DNA from: Paracoccaceae bacterium
Lineage (GTDB): Bacteria > Pseudomonadota > Alphaproteobacteria > Rhodobacterales > Rhodobacteraceae
Direction of reading: 5' to 3'
Length of the DNA stretch: 12,410 nucleotides
Assembly: GCA_025458985.1 (NCBI GenBank)
Contig: JALORM010000016.1
Coordinates: 1-12,410 of the forward strand
This document shows, one piece after another, positions 5,567 to 12,410 of the stretch. Each line of letters opens with the position of its first letter. Within the stretch, counting starts at the first letter, position 1. The notes under the pieces were generated by a model that ran no database searches, had not been told where the DNA came from, and saw only the letters and a list, made by a program, of their open reading frames with translations. The position numbers and the translations under genes were made by a program.

Positions 5567-6322
5567 GGTCTCGTCCCTTTCCTCTTGATGGCGGGCTTCG
5601 AAGTGTCCGTCCTCGCACAGCTCGCCCGCCCAGCGGATCCCGCCGGGAAGCCGGAGCTCGGCCGCAAGCCGTACCCCGTCCGCCTCGGCACGTTGCCCGG
5701 GGAGCATCACGACATCGCCTGTGCCAAGCCCCCGGCACCGTGCCCCGTCGAGGGTCACGCGCCCGATCCGGCAGGTGACGGGGAACTGCACGCGCGCATC
5801 GGGGCCGGCGGGTTGTGTCAGCGCGCGGCAGCGCAGCTCCACCAGACCCGGGTCGCCGGTCGCACCATCGAGGCGGATCCCGAAGACGGCTCCCGCAAGC
5901 TCGACGGTTCCGCCGAGGGCGGCAGGGGGTATCGCGCGGGCCTGGTCGCCGTCGTGGTCGGGCGTCCGCAGCCGGACCCGCGTGCCCTCGGCCGCAAGCG
6001 GCGTTGCGGCCAGGAGGGCCTCGGTCGCGCAGGCGATCCGCCACCCCGGCAGCAGCGCAGCCGGCGATTCCAGTCTCCAGCCGGGAAGGACCAGATCGCT
6101 GAGCGCATCGACCAGCGCGGCATCGAGGGTGAGGGAAAAGCTGCCCAGCGGCGATTCGCACTGGATCGGGATGGCCGCCGGCCCGAGCGCACGGGGCAGG
6201 TGCCACGCGACGGAGATCGCGTACTCGCCGATCGCGACGGGCAGCGGCGGCACCGACAGCAGCGCGTCATGGACGCGCGCGACGGCGGGATCGATCTGCG
6301 GGAGGGCGGACAGGTCCAGCAT
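5120..6322 (-). CDS. sctQ: T3SS cytoplasmic sorting-platform protein SctQ (YscQ, SpoA domains)
   Basis: SctQ builds the cytoplasmic pods that bind SctL-SctN and load substrates, the equivalent of the flagellar FliM/FliN ring. The 400-residue protein has a weakly conserved N-terminal half. A first SpoA-like domain follows at about 178-245 (VTCRIGRVTLDG, then LPGQRAEADG). A linker of about 70 residues spans 253-322: its start is acidic, then it is proline/alanine-rich with a GRGRGRARAAAA stretch. A clear C-terminal SpoA domain lies at about 327-392 (VALDIQFHRQLVPLGKLSGL, then GDRIGVRIERW). An internal ATG at 5566, preceded by a purine-rich site, begins exactly at the linker. The start overlaps the sctO stop (TGATG). 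Many T3SS operons have sctP between O and Q; here there is none. Confidence 0.9.
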   Translation of the reverse strand: MLDLSALPQIDPAVARVHDALLSVPPLPVAIGEYAISVAWHLPRALGPAAIPIQCESPLGSFSLTLDAALVDALSDLVLPGWRLESPAALLPGWRIACATEALLAATPLAAEGTRVRLRTPDHDGDQARAIPPAALGGTVELAGAVFGIRLDGATGDPGLVELRCRALTQPAGPDARVQFPVTCRIGRVTLDGARCRGLGTGDVVMLPGQRAEADGVRLAAELRLPGGIRWAGELCEDGHFEARHQEERDETMTDMTDPLPPEEDFHQLDDSDVTEQGGDADDAAGAAPAETPDPAPAPARGRGRGRARAAAATPAAEPPVPMDDLPVALDIQFHRQLVPLGKLSGLGEGQFLDLGIDLGQPIRILANEQPAGTGRLVQIGDRIGVRIERWRFGRPDAGP

Positions 6323-6804
6323 CAGAAGAGCCCGCGGCGGCGTGGCATCATGTCGACGAAGTCGTCGCCCTCGGCATCCTCGCGGGCGATCGCCTCGGCG
6401 CGGCGTTCCTCGTCGAGGATCTTCTTCAGTTCGCCGATGCGGTTCACCTTGGATTGTGCCTGGACGCGCGCCTGGCGCGCCTTGAGCAGCGACCTTTCCG
6501 CCTCGGCCATCCGTTCGTTTGCCAGACGGAGGTCTTCGGCCAGCTCCTTGGCCTTCTTCTCGGCCTCTTCGAGCTTTGCCTTGAACTTGGCGAAGTCGGC
6601 GTTTGTCAGCTCGGTTCCCACCAGTTCGCGCAGGAGGTCGACCTCCAGCGTCAGGATCTCGCGCGCGTAGTCTTCCATGCGCGTCCGGGCCTCGTGGACC
6701 TCGCGCGTGGCATCGGCATAGGCGGCCGTTTCGGCCTTCTCGTCCTTGCGAAGGTCGTCAAGCCGCGTGTTGCGGATGTCGAGGATGGGGGAAAGGTCAA
6801 CCAC
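6322..6804 (-). CDS. sctO: T3SS stalk protein SctO (YscO/FliJ-like coiled coil)
   Basis: The 160-residue product is almost entirely helical and charged, with a long coiled-coil pattern over about 15-140 (for example FAKFKAKLEEAEKKAKELAE at 71-90). It has no membrane segment. Position directly after the ATPase gene sctN, length, and coiled-coil nature fit SctO. SctO inserts into the ATPase hexamer and links it to the export gate, like FliJ. The start is taken as GTG at 6804, overlapping sctN by 8 nt. The longer ATG extension upstream runs deep into sctN and is unlikely. Sequence is poorly conserved in this family, so the call rests on position and structure. Confidence 0.85.
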   Translation of the reverse strand: MVDLSPILDIRNTRLDDLRKDEKAETAAYADATREVHEARTRMEDYAREILTLEVDLLRELVGTELTNADFAKFKAKLEEAEKKAKELAEDLRLANERMAEAERSLLKARQARVQAQSKVNRIGELKKILDEERRAEAIAREDAEGDDFVDMMPRRRGLF

Positions 6805-8095
6805 GGCCGACCGTCCGGAACAGGGCGCTGCGGGTAGTTTCGAAATCGCTGTACTCGGACGTGGCCTGCCTGAGGAAGCCGTCGATCGCGGACTTCCGCG
6901 CGATGGCATCATCGCCAAGCGGGTCGGTTCCGGAGGCGTACTCGCCGATGCGCACCAGAAGCTCGATCTCGTTGTACTTGGACATCAGCGCCCGCATCCG
7001 CAGCGTCGCGGCCAGATGGTCGGCGTCAATGATCGCGGTCAGGATGCGGCTTGCGCTCTGCAGCACGTCGATGGCCGGGTAGTGGCCCGCCGCCCCCAAC
7101 TTGCGCGAGAGGACAATGTGCCCGTCCAGAAGCGAGCGCACCTCGTCGGCGACGGGTTCGTTCATGTCGTCGCCTTCGACCAGCACGGTGTAGAGCGCGG
7201 TGATGCTGCCCTTCTCGGACATGCCCCCGCGTTCCAGGAGCGTGGGCAGCTTCTCGAAGACCGAGGGCGGGAAGCCGCGGCGGGTCGGGGGTTCGCCCGC
7301 GGACAGGCCGATCTGGCGCTGGGCCCGCGCAAAGCGCGTCAGGCTGTCCATCAGCAGGAGGACCTTCTCGCCCCGGTCGCGGAAGTATTCGGCGATGGCG
7401 GTCGCGGTGTAGGCGGCCTTGACCTGCTCGATGGCCGGCCGGTCCGAGGTGGCGATCACGAGGACCGAGCGGGCAAGCCCCTCTTCGCCGAGGTTGTGTT
7501 CGACGAACTCGCGCACCTCGCGGCCGCGTTCGCCGATCAGCGCGATCACGCAGCGGTCGTAGCTGGCGAAGCGGACAAGCATGGACATCAGGGTGGACTT
7601 GCCGCCGCCGGCGGCCGCGAAGATACCGACCCGCTGGCCCTCGCCGATCGTCAGCATCCCGTCGATGGCGCGCACGCCCAGCGGGAACGGCTTGTCGATG
7701 ACCGGGCGCGTCATCGGGTCGGGCGGCGTCGTCATGCCGGGATAGCGCTCGTCCGTGACGATCGGTCCGCGTCCGTCGATGGGATCGCCCACCGCACTGA
7801 TCACCCGGCCCACCAGGGCGTCGCCGACCGGAACCTCGAACTCCTGCGAGATCGAGTAGATCCGCGACTGGTAGGACATGCCGTCGAGGATCCCGTAGGG
7901 CGTGAGCATCGCGTCCTGCCCGCTGAACCCGACGACCTCGGCCATGAGGTCCGGCCGCCCGTTGCGCGTGATGCCGCAGATCTCGCCGATGCTGAAGTTT
8001 CCGCTGGCGCGGATCAGCGGCCCCGATGCCTGCGAAACCCGTCCGCTGCGCTGGAACAGGAGCGTGCGTTCGAGCGTCTCGTCGAGGGTCTTCAT
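6797..8095 (-). CDS. sctN: T3SS ATPase SctN (YscN/FliI family)
   Basis: SctN is the hexameric ATPase that detaches chaperones and unfolds substrates at the base of the injectisome. The 432-residue protein has the Walker A loop AAAGGGKST (160-168), catalytic Glu in GERGREVREF (188-197), Walker B LLLMDSLTRFARAQR (246-260, Asp250), and the family GEPPTRRGFPPSVF block (267-280). A full N-terminal beta-barrel domain (about 1-90) and C-terminal domain are present. The ATG overlaps the sctL stop (ATGA). The stop overlaps the sctO start. All residues expected for activity are seen. Confidence 0.98.
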   Translation of the reverse strand: MKTLDETLERTLLFQRSGRVSQASGPLIRASGNFSIGEICGITRNGRPDLMAEVVGFSGQDAMLTPYGILDGMSYQSRIYSISQEFEVPVGDALVGRVISAVGDPIDGRGPIVTDERYPGMTTPPDPMTRPVIDKPFPLGVRAIDGMLTIGEGQRVGIFAAAGGGKSTLMSMLVRFASYDRCVIALIGERGREVREFVEHNLGEEGLARSVLVIATSDRPAIEQVKAAYTATAIAEYFRDRGEKVLLLMDSLTRFARAQRQIGLSAGEPPTRRGFPPSVFEKLPTLLERGGMSEKGSITALYTVLVEGDDMNEPVADEVRSLLDGHIVLSRKLGAAGHYPAIDVLQSASRILTAIIDADHLAATLRMRALMSKYNEIELLVRIGEYASGTDPLGDDAIARKSAIDGFLRQATSEYSDFETTRSALFRTVGRG

Positions 8096-8718
8096 GGCGC
8101 GCCCCGCGCGCCGGTATCCTGCGCGGCCTTGAGGTGGGTCGCGACCGCGTCGATCAGCCGGTCTGTCATGACCTCGATGCCGACATCGAAGACGTCGGTC
8201 TGCGTGAAGATCAGGCAGGCGTCGCGGTCGAGCGTGCCGTCGGGAAGGGCTTCTGCGGCGAAGCCTCCGGCCATGTCGCGCGCGACTCCGGCGAGGGCGG
8301 CCTCGAGGTCCGCCACGCGGTCGGGATGGACCGCGATCGAGATCGGCTGACCGGCGGGCACGACCCGCAGGACCGGCGCGATCGACGATTGCAGAAGCTC
8401 GTCGGCCGGGATGGTCGCGAGGACCTGACGCAGGCAGGTCTTGAGAAGGTCGAGCAGCCGGTCGTTGAGGTCGGCCACGACCGCGCGCGACTCGCGTACC
8501 GCTTCGGTGAACTGGCGCAGCCCCTCGGCATAGGCTTCGGCATGTGCTTCGGCGCGCGCGGTCTCGATCTCGTGCCCGATTGTGGCGCGCTTGGCCTCGG
8601 CCCAGGCTTCCGCCTCGCGCAGCACGGACTGGGCCTGCTCGCACTCGGCCAGCAGGGCGGCAGGAATGACGTCCCAGCCGGAGAACCTGTCGGGCTCAAG
8701 GAGCCGGATCCGTCGCAT
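8092..8718 (-). CDS. sctL: T3SS ATPase stator/regulator SctL (YscL/FliH family)
   Basis: SctL dimers connect the ATPase SctN to SctQ and restrain its activity. The 208-residue protein has a helical, charged N-terminal half (about 23-90, rich in Ala/Glu, with the spaced A-x-x-x-A pattern seen in FliH/YscL). The C-terminal domain shows ISIAVHPDRV (126-135) and LDRDACLIFTQTDVFDVGIE (163-182), typical of the family. The ATG at 8718 is preceded by GGAG and lies 23 nt inside sctK; it gives the expected family start (MRRIRLLEPD). Confidence 0.92.
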   Translation of the reverse strand: MRRIRLLEPDRFSGWDVIPAALLAECEQAQSVLREAEAWAEAKRATIGHEIETARAEAHAEAYAEGLRQFTEAVRESRAVVADLNDRLLDLLKTCLRQVLATIPADELLQSSIAPVLRVVPAGQPISIAVHPDRVADLEAALAGVARDMAGGFAAEALPDGTLDRDACLIFTQTDVFDVGIEVMTDRLIDAVATHLKAAQDTGARGAP

Positions 8719-9334
8719 CTTCGGCTCCGTGCTGTTCGAGGTAGGTCATCGCGGCGCGGGCAAGCGACAGGAACGCCTGCCGCGAGTCCGTATCCGGCAG
8801 GGCGAGCGGCATCGGGAAGTGCTCGGTCGGGCGACGGCTTGCCACACGGATCAGCAGGCCCTCCGGCAGCAGGCCGTAGAGCAGCCGTTCGGCCACCTGC
8901 GCGCAGAGTTCGAGCGACTCGGTCGTCGCCGTGCGCAGCGGCGGCAGCGCCGCGCAGGTGGGCAGGTTCAGGCGCCGCATGAAGGCGAGGATCCGGCCCC
9001 CCGGGCAAGCCGCGCTGTAGACCGCAAGGGTCGGTCCGTGCACGGTGATGCGCACCGCCGCCGCCTGCGAAAGGACGGCAAGAACCTGCGCCAGCCTGCG
9101 GATCGCCTCGGGGTCGGCCTGACACAGGTGGAGCTGCACATCGGCGGCATCGGCATCGAAATCGGGAAGCCGGCCAAGTCGGCTGGCGAGGATGTCGTCG
9201 ATGGCCTCGCGCACGCTGCCGTTCGCCAGCAGGCGCTGCAGGATGTCGAGGCTCTGGAGCCCGAGCATCCGGCGCACGTTGTCGGCCAGCATGTAGGCGG
9301 TGGGGCGGTCACCGAAGGGGGCGGCAGCCGTCAT
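8696..9334 (-). CDS. sctK: T3SS sorting-platform adaptor SctK (YscK-like)
   Basis: A 212-residue soluble protein without membrane segments, encoded between sctJ and sctL where YscK/PscK stands in Ysc-type operons. SctK sits between SctD's cytoplasmic domain and SctQ in the sorting platform. The length matches YscK (about 210). Sequence identity is not obvious from motifs; the call relies on position, length and general helical character. The ATG at 9334 overlaps the sctJ stop (ATGA). An in-frame extension to 9787 runs antisense to nothing and overlaps sctJ, so it is rejected. Confidence 0.8.
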   Translation of the reverse strand: MTAAAPFGDRPTAYMLADNVRRMLGLQSLDILQRLLANGSVREAIDDILASRLGRLPDFDADAADVQLHLCQADPEAIRRLAQVLAVLSQAAAVRITVHGPTLAVYSAACPGGRILAFMRRLNLPTCAALPPLRTATTESLELCAQVAERLLYGLLPEGLLIRVASRRPTEHFPMPLALPDTDSRQAFLSLARAAMTYLEQHGAEDATDPAP

Positions 9335-10110
9335 GTCGATGCCGCCTGGGTCTTGCGGCGACGACCGCCGCGCAGGAAGAAGAACACGCCTGCCCCAGCC
9401 GCGATCAGGAGGACAATCGCCGCACCGGCGAGGGTCACGACGTTGCGCAGCTTCTCGGCGCTGCTTTCGTGCATGACGAGGCCCCAGAGGCCGATCAGCC
9501 GCGGCTCTTCGCGCGTGCTGTGGACGGGCGCAACGATCACGCCGACCCGTTCGTATTCGATCTCGGGCATGGCGAAGGCGACCAGCTGCTTGACGTTCGG
9601 CACGAGGTCTTCGGAAATCAGATCGGCCTGCATCTGGATCAGGACCGAGGCGCTGGGGGGCTTGGGCTCGGCGAAGGGATTGTCGCTCCGGGCGTAGGCC
9701 AGATGGACGTCTGCCTTGATCACCCCCGGAATGGTCGAGATCGACTGCGACAGCTCCTGGCTCTTGGCGTAATGGAACCGCGCCCATTCCTGGAGCGGAC
9801 TGGCCACGAGCCCTTCGGACTGGAACACGTCGTTGATCGTCGCGAATTCGCGCCGCGGCAGCCCGTGGCTGGCCAAGATGTCGACCGCGGTCCCGAAATC
9901 GGCCTTCGGGACCATCAGCGTGACGCCTTCCTTGTCGACCACCTTCGTGGCCTGGATCCCCTCGGCCAGAAGGCGCGCCATCATCTCGTTGGCGTCAGAC
10001 TCGCGCAGGTTCGAGTTCAGCGCGACCTTGCAGCCCGCCAGGACCAGGACGGCAGCAAGAAGCGCCATCCGGGAGAGGCTGCGTGCGACGGGTCGGGTGC
10101 GGCGGTCCAT
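9331..10110 (-). CDS. sctJ: T3SS inner-membrane ring lipoprotein SctJ (YscJ/FliF family)
   Basis: SctJ forms the inner of the two inner-membrane rings. The 259-residue protein starts with a basic N terminus, a hydrophobic stretch and the lipobox LAGC with Cys27 as the lipidated residue. The ring-building domains follow: NLRESDANEMMARLLAEGI (34-52), then the second domain around residues 100-200 with FHYAKSQELSQSISTIPGV (112-130). A C-terminal membrane helix lies near 223-245 with a basic end (RGGRRRK). The gene lies 15 bp after the sctI-like gene with a GGGAC ribosome site. Confidence 0.96.
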   Translation of the reverse strand: MDRRTRPVARSLSRMALLAAVLVLAGCKVALNSNLRESDANEMMARLLAEGIQATKVVDKEGVTLMVPKADFGTAVDILASHGLPRREFATINDVFQSEGLVASPLQEWARFHYAKSQELSQSISTIPGVIKADVHLAYARSDNPFAEPKPPSASVLIQMQADLISEDLVPNVKQLVAFAMPEIEYERVGVIVAPVHSTREEPRLIGLWGLVMHESSAEKLRNVVTLAGAAIVLLIAAGAGVFFFLRGGRRRKTQAAST

Positions 10111-10125
10111 GTCATTCGTCCCGCG

Positions 10126-10518
10126 TCACTGGGCCGACAGCAGCTGCTGGATGCCCGAGGTCGCCTTGCCGGCGGCCTTCATCGCCATCTCGAGCTGGAA
10201 CTTCTTGGCGTTCTGGGTGACGCGCTCACCGATGTATTCCTGCGTGTTGGTCGAGATCTCGATGATCCTGCTCTTCAGTTCGGCGACAAGCTTGCGCTCT
10301 TCGGGGTTCGTGAAGGTCTCGTCCCAGAGCTTGAACTGGTCCCGGACGTGCTTGGGGATCCCCATCAGTTCGCCGCCGGGCTTCAGCCCTTCGGCGAAGG
10401 AGTCGCGGAACGCCTTTTCCTGTTCCTCGATGCTGCGCGCCATGTCGCGCATGAGGGCGTCAAGGCCGCTCGACTGCTGGCTCGTGACGCTGGTGACTGC
10501 CGAGATGCTGCTGGACAT
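10126..10518 (-). CDS. sctI: Probable T3SS inner-rod protein SctI
   Basis: A 130-residue helical protein immediately before sctJ, where YscI/PscI is found in Ysc-type operons. The C-terminal part (about 103-130: NAKKFQLEMAMKAAGKATSG and then IQQLLSAQ) resembles the SctI tail, which forms the rod/adaptor helix joining export gate and needle. The N-terminal region is Ser/Thr-rich and probably disordered, as in secreted early substrates. The ATG at 10518 has GAGGG upstream and an 11-bp gap from the preceding gene. SctF (needle) is a weaker alternative: it is usually about 80 residues. Confidence 0.75.
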   Translation of the reverse strand: MSSSISAVTSVTSQQSSGLDALMRDMARSIEEQEKAFRDSFAEGLKPGGELMGIPKHVRDQFKLWDETFTNPEERKLVAELKSRIIEISTNTQEYIGERVTQNAKKFQLEMAMKAAGKATSGIQQLLSAQ

Positions 10519-10529
10519 TGGATTTTCCC

Positions 10530-10958
10530 TCAGCTGAGCGTGATGACGGGTTGGTCGGACATCGCGTCCTCGATCTCGGTCAGCACCCGCAGGACGGTGC
10601 GGCGCGCCGATTCCGACTGCAGGAGGCCGCCGTCCAGGATCGAGGTACAGATCTTGCGCGCCCGCTCTGCCTGGCCGTCCTGCAGAAGCAGGACCAGGTA
10701 GAAGGCGATGGCCTCGTCGCCATTCACCTCGGCCGAGAACATGGGCGAATTCTCGAGAAGGCTGATTGCCTCCTTCACCTGCCCCTTGGACGAAATGTGC
10801 ACGGCTTCCAGAAGGAATGGCCCGGCATTCTCGGGGCATTCGTCCTGGAGCAGGTCGACGATTCCCGAGGTCTCCTCGCCGCTGCCGGACATGATCGCGC
10901 GGGCGGCGATATTGCCGAGGATGAACAGGTCGTCGGGGGCAAGGATGCGGGCTGTCAT
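10530..10958 (-). CDS. TPR-like protein, probable SctG-type (YscG/HrpB1-like) chaperone
   Basis: A 142-residue helical protein with a TPR-like pattern over about 40-110. Helix pairs such as AGPFLLEAVHISSKGQVKEA (45-64) and AIAFYLVLLLQDGQAERARK (83-102) carry the small/large residue spacing of TPR repeats. It has no membrane segment. It lies directly between sctD and the sctI-like gene, the place where YscG, the TPR chaperone of needle subunit YscF, is found. The ATG overlaps the sctD stop (ATGA). A needle-chaperone role is inferred from fold and position; the needle gene itself is not in the window. Confidence 0.65.
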   Translation of the reverse strand: MTARILAPDDLFILGNIAARAIMSGSGEETSGIVDLLQDECPENAGPFLLEAVHISSKGQVKEAISLLENSPMFSAEVNGDEAIAFYLVLLLQDGQAERARKICTSILDGGLLQSESARRTVLRVLTEIEDAMSDQPVITLS

Positions 10959-12112
10959 TTCTTCAACACGATTTCATGGGTGTCGTTGCCGGAGTCGACC
11001 GTGATGCGGCCGTCTGCGTGAACCGCGGCAAGCCGGATGCCTTCGATCATCGTCTCGCCGATCCTGACCTTGCGGCCGTCGCTCATCACGACGTGCGGGC
11101 GCTGGCCGGTCCAGACGGCGAGGACGTCGTCGACGAGGTCGTCGGCGGGCGTCCGCACGGGGTCGTCGAACCGGACCGCGCCGATGCCGGAGACGTCCGC
11201 GCGGATGAGCGATGCGACGCGCTCGCGCTGGGTCGGGTCGCTCGACAGGCCCGACAGGACGAGATTGCCTTTGTCGAGCGAAACGAGCGCCACGTCGCCC
11301 GGAACGGTGCCGAGGACGGTCGTCACGGCGGCGCGCAGCCTGTCCTCGGCGAAGATGGTCGCCTCGACCGGATAGGGCAGGGCCCCGAGCGCGTCGCCGA
11401 CGATCTCGCGGTCGCGGACGGTCTTCACGTGGATCGTGGCGTGCAGCCCGTCGGACAGCGTGCGGATTTCGGCCGACTCGACGCCAAGCGTCGCAAGGTG
11501 GGCGCGCAGGTCTTCGGGTGTCGGCGGCTGCGCGGGCGCCACGACCGATGGCGCAAGGCCCGACCCCATGGCCGCGGCGGTCGTCTGGACGGTCCCGGCG
11601 GCAGCCGCAGCGGTCTCGGCGGCCTCCGGCTCGCGCGCGCCGGCCTCGACGGCGACGAAGTCGAACACGCCCGCCGCCATCAGCCCGGTTGCGACCAGGG
11701 TGCCCACGGCGATCAATCCGTAGTGGATGGACCGCCCCGAGACCCTCATCGTCTTCCGGGCGAGTTTCGAAAACATCGTTGGTTCTGGCGGCGGCGGACG
11801 GACGCCCGTACCGCCAAGCGTGATCACCAGCGGGCCGATGCTGACCGAACTTCCCTGGTACCAGTCGTAGTTCTGCCCGGGTACCAGCACCACGCGGGTG
11901 CCTGCCCGGTCCGTGAGGGCGGCAGGCGCCTCGCCGGCGAGGCGTACGCTGACGCCCCGGGACGAAACCTCCAGCTCGAGGTGGCGTGGCGCAACCCCTT
12001 CGTCCACCAGCGCAAAATCGCAGTCGAAGCCCGAGCCGAGAGTGAAGATGCCCGTGCCGACCTCGGCCAGGCGATCCTCTGTACCCGGTGCGCTGACGCG
12101 GACGATGATCAA
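10955..12112 (-). CDS. sctD: T3SS inner-membrane ring protein SctD (YscD family)
   Basis: SctD is the outer of the inner-membrane rings and anchors the sorting platform. The 385-residue protein has a cytoplasmic FHA-like domain (about 3-100, with GSGFDCDFALVDEGVAPRHL at 26-45). A single membrane helix lies near 131-153. The periplasmic part begins with an Ala-rich linker (160-190), then ring-building modules at 198-385. The tail (GETMIEGIRLAAVHADGRIT at 352-371) matches YscD-type ends. The start is taken as TTG at 12112: it has GGAGG seven bases upstream, overlaps the preceding stop (TTGA), and begins directly at the first FHA strand. An ATG further upstream (12229) would add 39 residues of Arg/Gly-rich sequence antisense to nothing and is unlikely. 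Confidence 0.9.
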   Translation of the reverse strand: MIIVRVSAPGTEDRLAEVGTGIFTLGSGFDCDFALVDEGVAPRHLELEVSSRGVSVRLAGEAPAALTDRAGTRVVLVPGQNYDWYQGSSVSIGPLVITLGGTGVRPPPPEPTMFSKLARKTMRVSGRSIHYGLIAVGTLVATGLMAAGVFDFVAVEAGAREPEAAETAAAAAGTVQTTAAAMGSGLAPSVVAPAQPPTPEDLRAHLATLGVESAEIRTLSDGLHATIHVKTVRDREIVGDALGALPYPVEATIFAEDRLRAAVTTVLGTVPGDVALVSLDKGNLVLSGLSSDPTQRERVASLIRADVSGIGAVRFDDPVRTPADDLVDDVLAVWTGQRPHVVMSDGRKVRIGETMIEGIRLAAVHADGRITVDSGNDTHEIVLKK

Positions 12113-12393
12113 GGCGACCCCTCCCGCGCGGCCTTCGCGTTGGCGGCCGCCTTCGCATCGGCGGTTGCCGCGATGCTTCGGCGCACGAGGGACTCCGCCA
12201 CGACGAAGGCCTCGTGCACCGCATGGCACCGGCGCTGGAATTCGGATCCGGCCGGCGCCGCGGAAAGCTGGCGGACGAACTGCGCCCGCCGCGCCTCGAT
12301 GTAGGTGAGGATCGCCCGAGACCCGCCCAGCCGTCCGGCATGGAGGATTTCGTCGAAGCTCACGCCGCGATCCGAGAAGACCGTGCCGGACAT
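12109..12393 (-). CDS. Small helical protein of unknown function at the head of the visible sct operon
   Basis: I do not recognise this 94-residue protein. It has two predicted amphipathic helices (about 12-45 and 49-75) and an Ala/Lys-rich end (77-94), with no signal peptide or membrane segment. Its stop overlaps the TTG start of sctD and its ATG shares a base with the stop of a preceding frame, so it is part of the operon. A small helical-hairpin protein near sctD/sctG could be an SctE-like needle co-chaperone (YscE partner of YscG), but that family is usually shorter and the gene lies before rather than after sctD. GAAAGG precedes the ATG as a ribosome site. Confidence 0.7.
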   Translation of the reverse strand: MSGTVFSDRGVSFDEILHAGRLGGSRAILTYIEARRAQFVRQLSAAPAGSEFQRRCHAVHEAFVVAESLVRRSIAATADAKAAANAKAAREGSP

Positions 12394-12410
12394 CAGCTGT
12401 GCCTTTCGCG
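12393..12410 (-). CDS. Tail of an upstream gene, probable
   Basis: Reading in from the right edge, the minus strand gives five codons (RERHS) and a TGA whose last base is the A of the next gene's ATG (TGATG). The same junction style occurs at other places in this operon, so a coding gene probably ends here. Too little is visible to name it. Confidence 0.35.
   Translation of the reverse strand, partial: RERHS

Noticed and set aside
7590..7620. Walker A of SctN reads AAAGGGKST rather than AGSGVGKST of FliI
   Set aside because: Non-flagellar T3SS ATPases show this kind of glycine-rich variant and all catalytic residues are present, so it is normal for the family.
2372..11000. Flagellar export genes instead of an injectisome
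   Set aside because: SctJ is a lipoprotein with one C-terminal membrane helix, SctD has an FHA domain, and SctK and a TPR chaperone are present; flagellar basal-body, hook and FliF-type genes are absent.

Overview
This GC-rich window joins two unrelated systems, and every supported gene reads on the minus strand. The left end is the edge of a photosynthesis gene cluster: a bacteriochlorophyll synthase gene (bchG) followed by a PucC/BCH2-family membrane protein that runs off the window. Most of the rest (about 2372-12410) is a tightly packed operon for a non-flagellar (Ysc/Sct-type) type III secretion system (T3SS). The bchG-bch2 pair, tandem PpsR/CrtJ-type palindromes and high GC suggest an anoxygenic phototrophic alphaproteobacterium, most likely of the Rhodobacterales. 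That assignment rests on gene content and order, not on a database search.

In transcription order (right to left) the operon reads: tail of an unknown gene, a small unknown helical protein, SctD (inner-membrane ring), a TPR-like protein (SctG-like chaperone), an SctI-like inner-rod protein, SctJ (lipoprotein ring), SctK, SctL and SctN (ATPase and its stator), SctO (coiled-coil stalk), SctQ (cytoplasmic sorting platform), then the export gate SctR, SctS, SctT and SctU. Neighbouring genes mostly overlap by 1-8 nt (ATGA, TGATG or GTGA junctions), so translation is probably coupled along one transcript whose promoter lies beyond the right edge. Secretin (SctC), gate protein SctV, needle (SctF), ruler (SctP), translocators and effectors are not in this window.

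After sctU comes a gene-poor stretch of about 350 bp, then a DUF2853-family gene, then about 380 bp with a strong intrinsic terminator, a possible small RNA and two TGT-N12-ACA palindromes at the bchG start. The terminator separates the T3SS/DUF2853 side from the light- and oxygen-regulated bch side.

The most notable point is that SctU keeps full length and its C-terminal domain but has GSNH (residues 259-262) where the family has the self-cleaving NPTH motif. The ruler gene sctP is also missing from its usual place between sctO and sctQ. Together these suggest a T3SS without the standard length-control and substrate-switch mechanism, if sctP is not encoded elsewhere. A well-placed internal start in sctQ may produce a separate C-terminal SctQ protein, as in known T3SSs.
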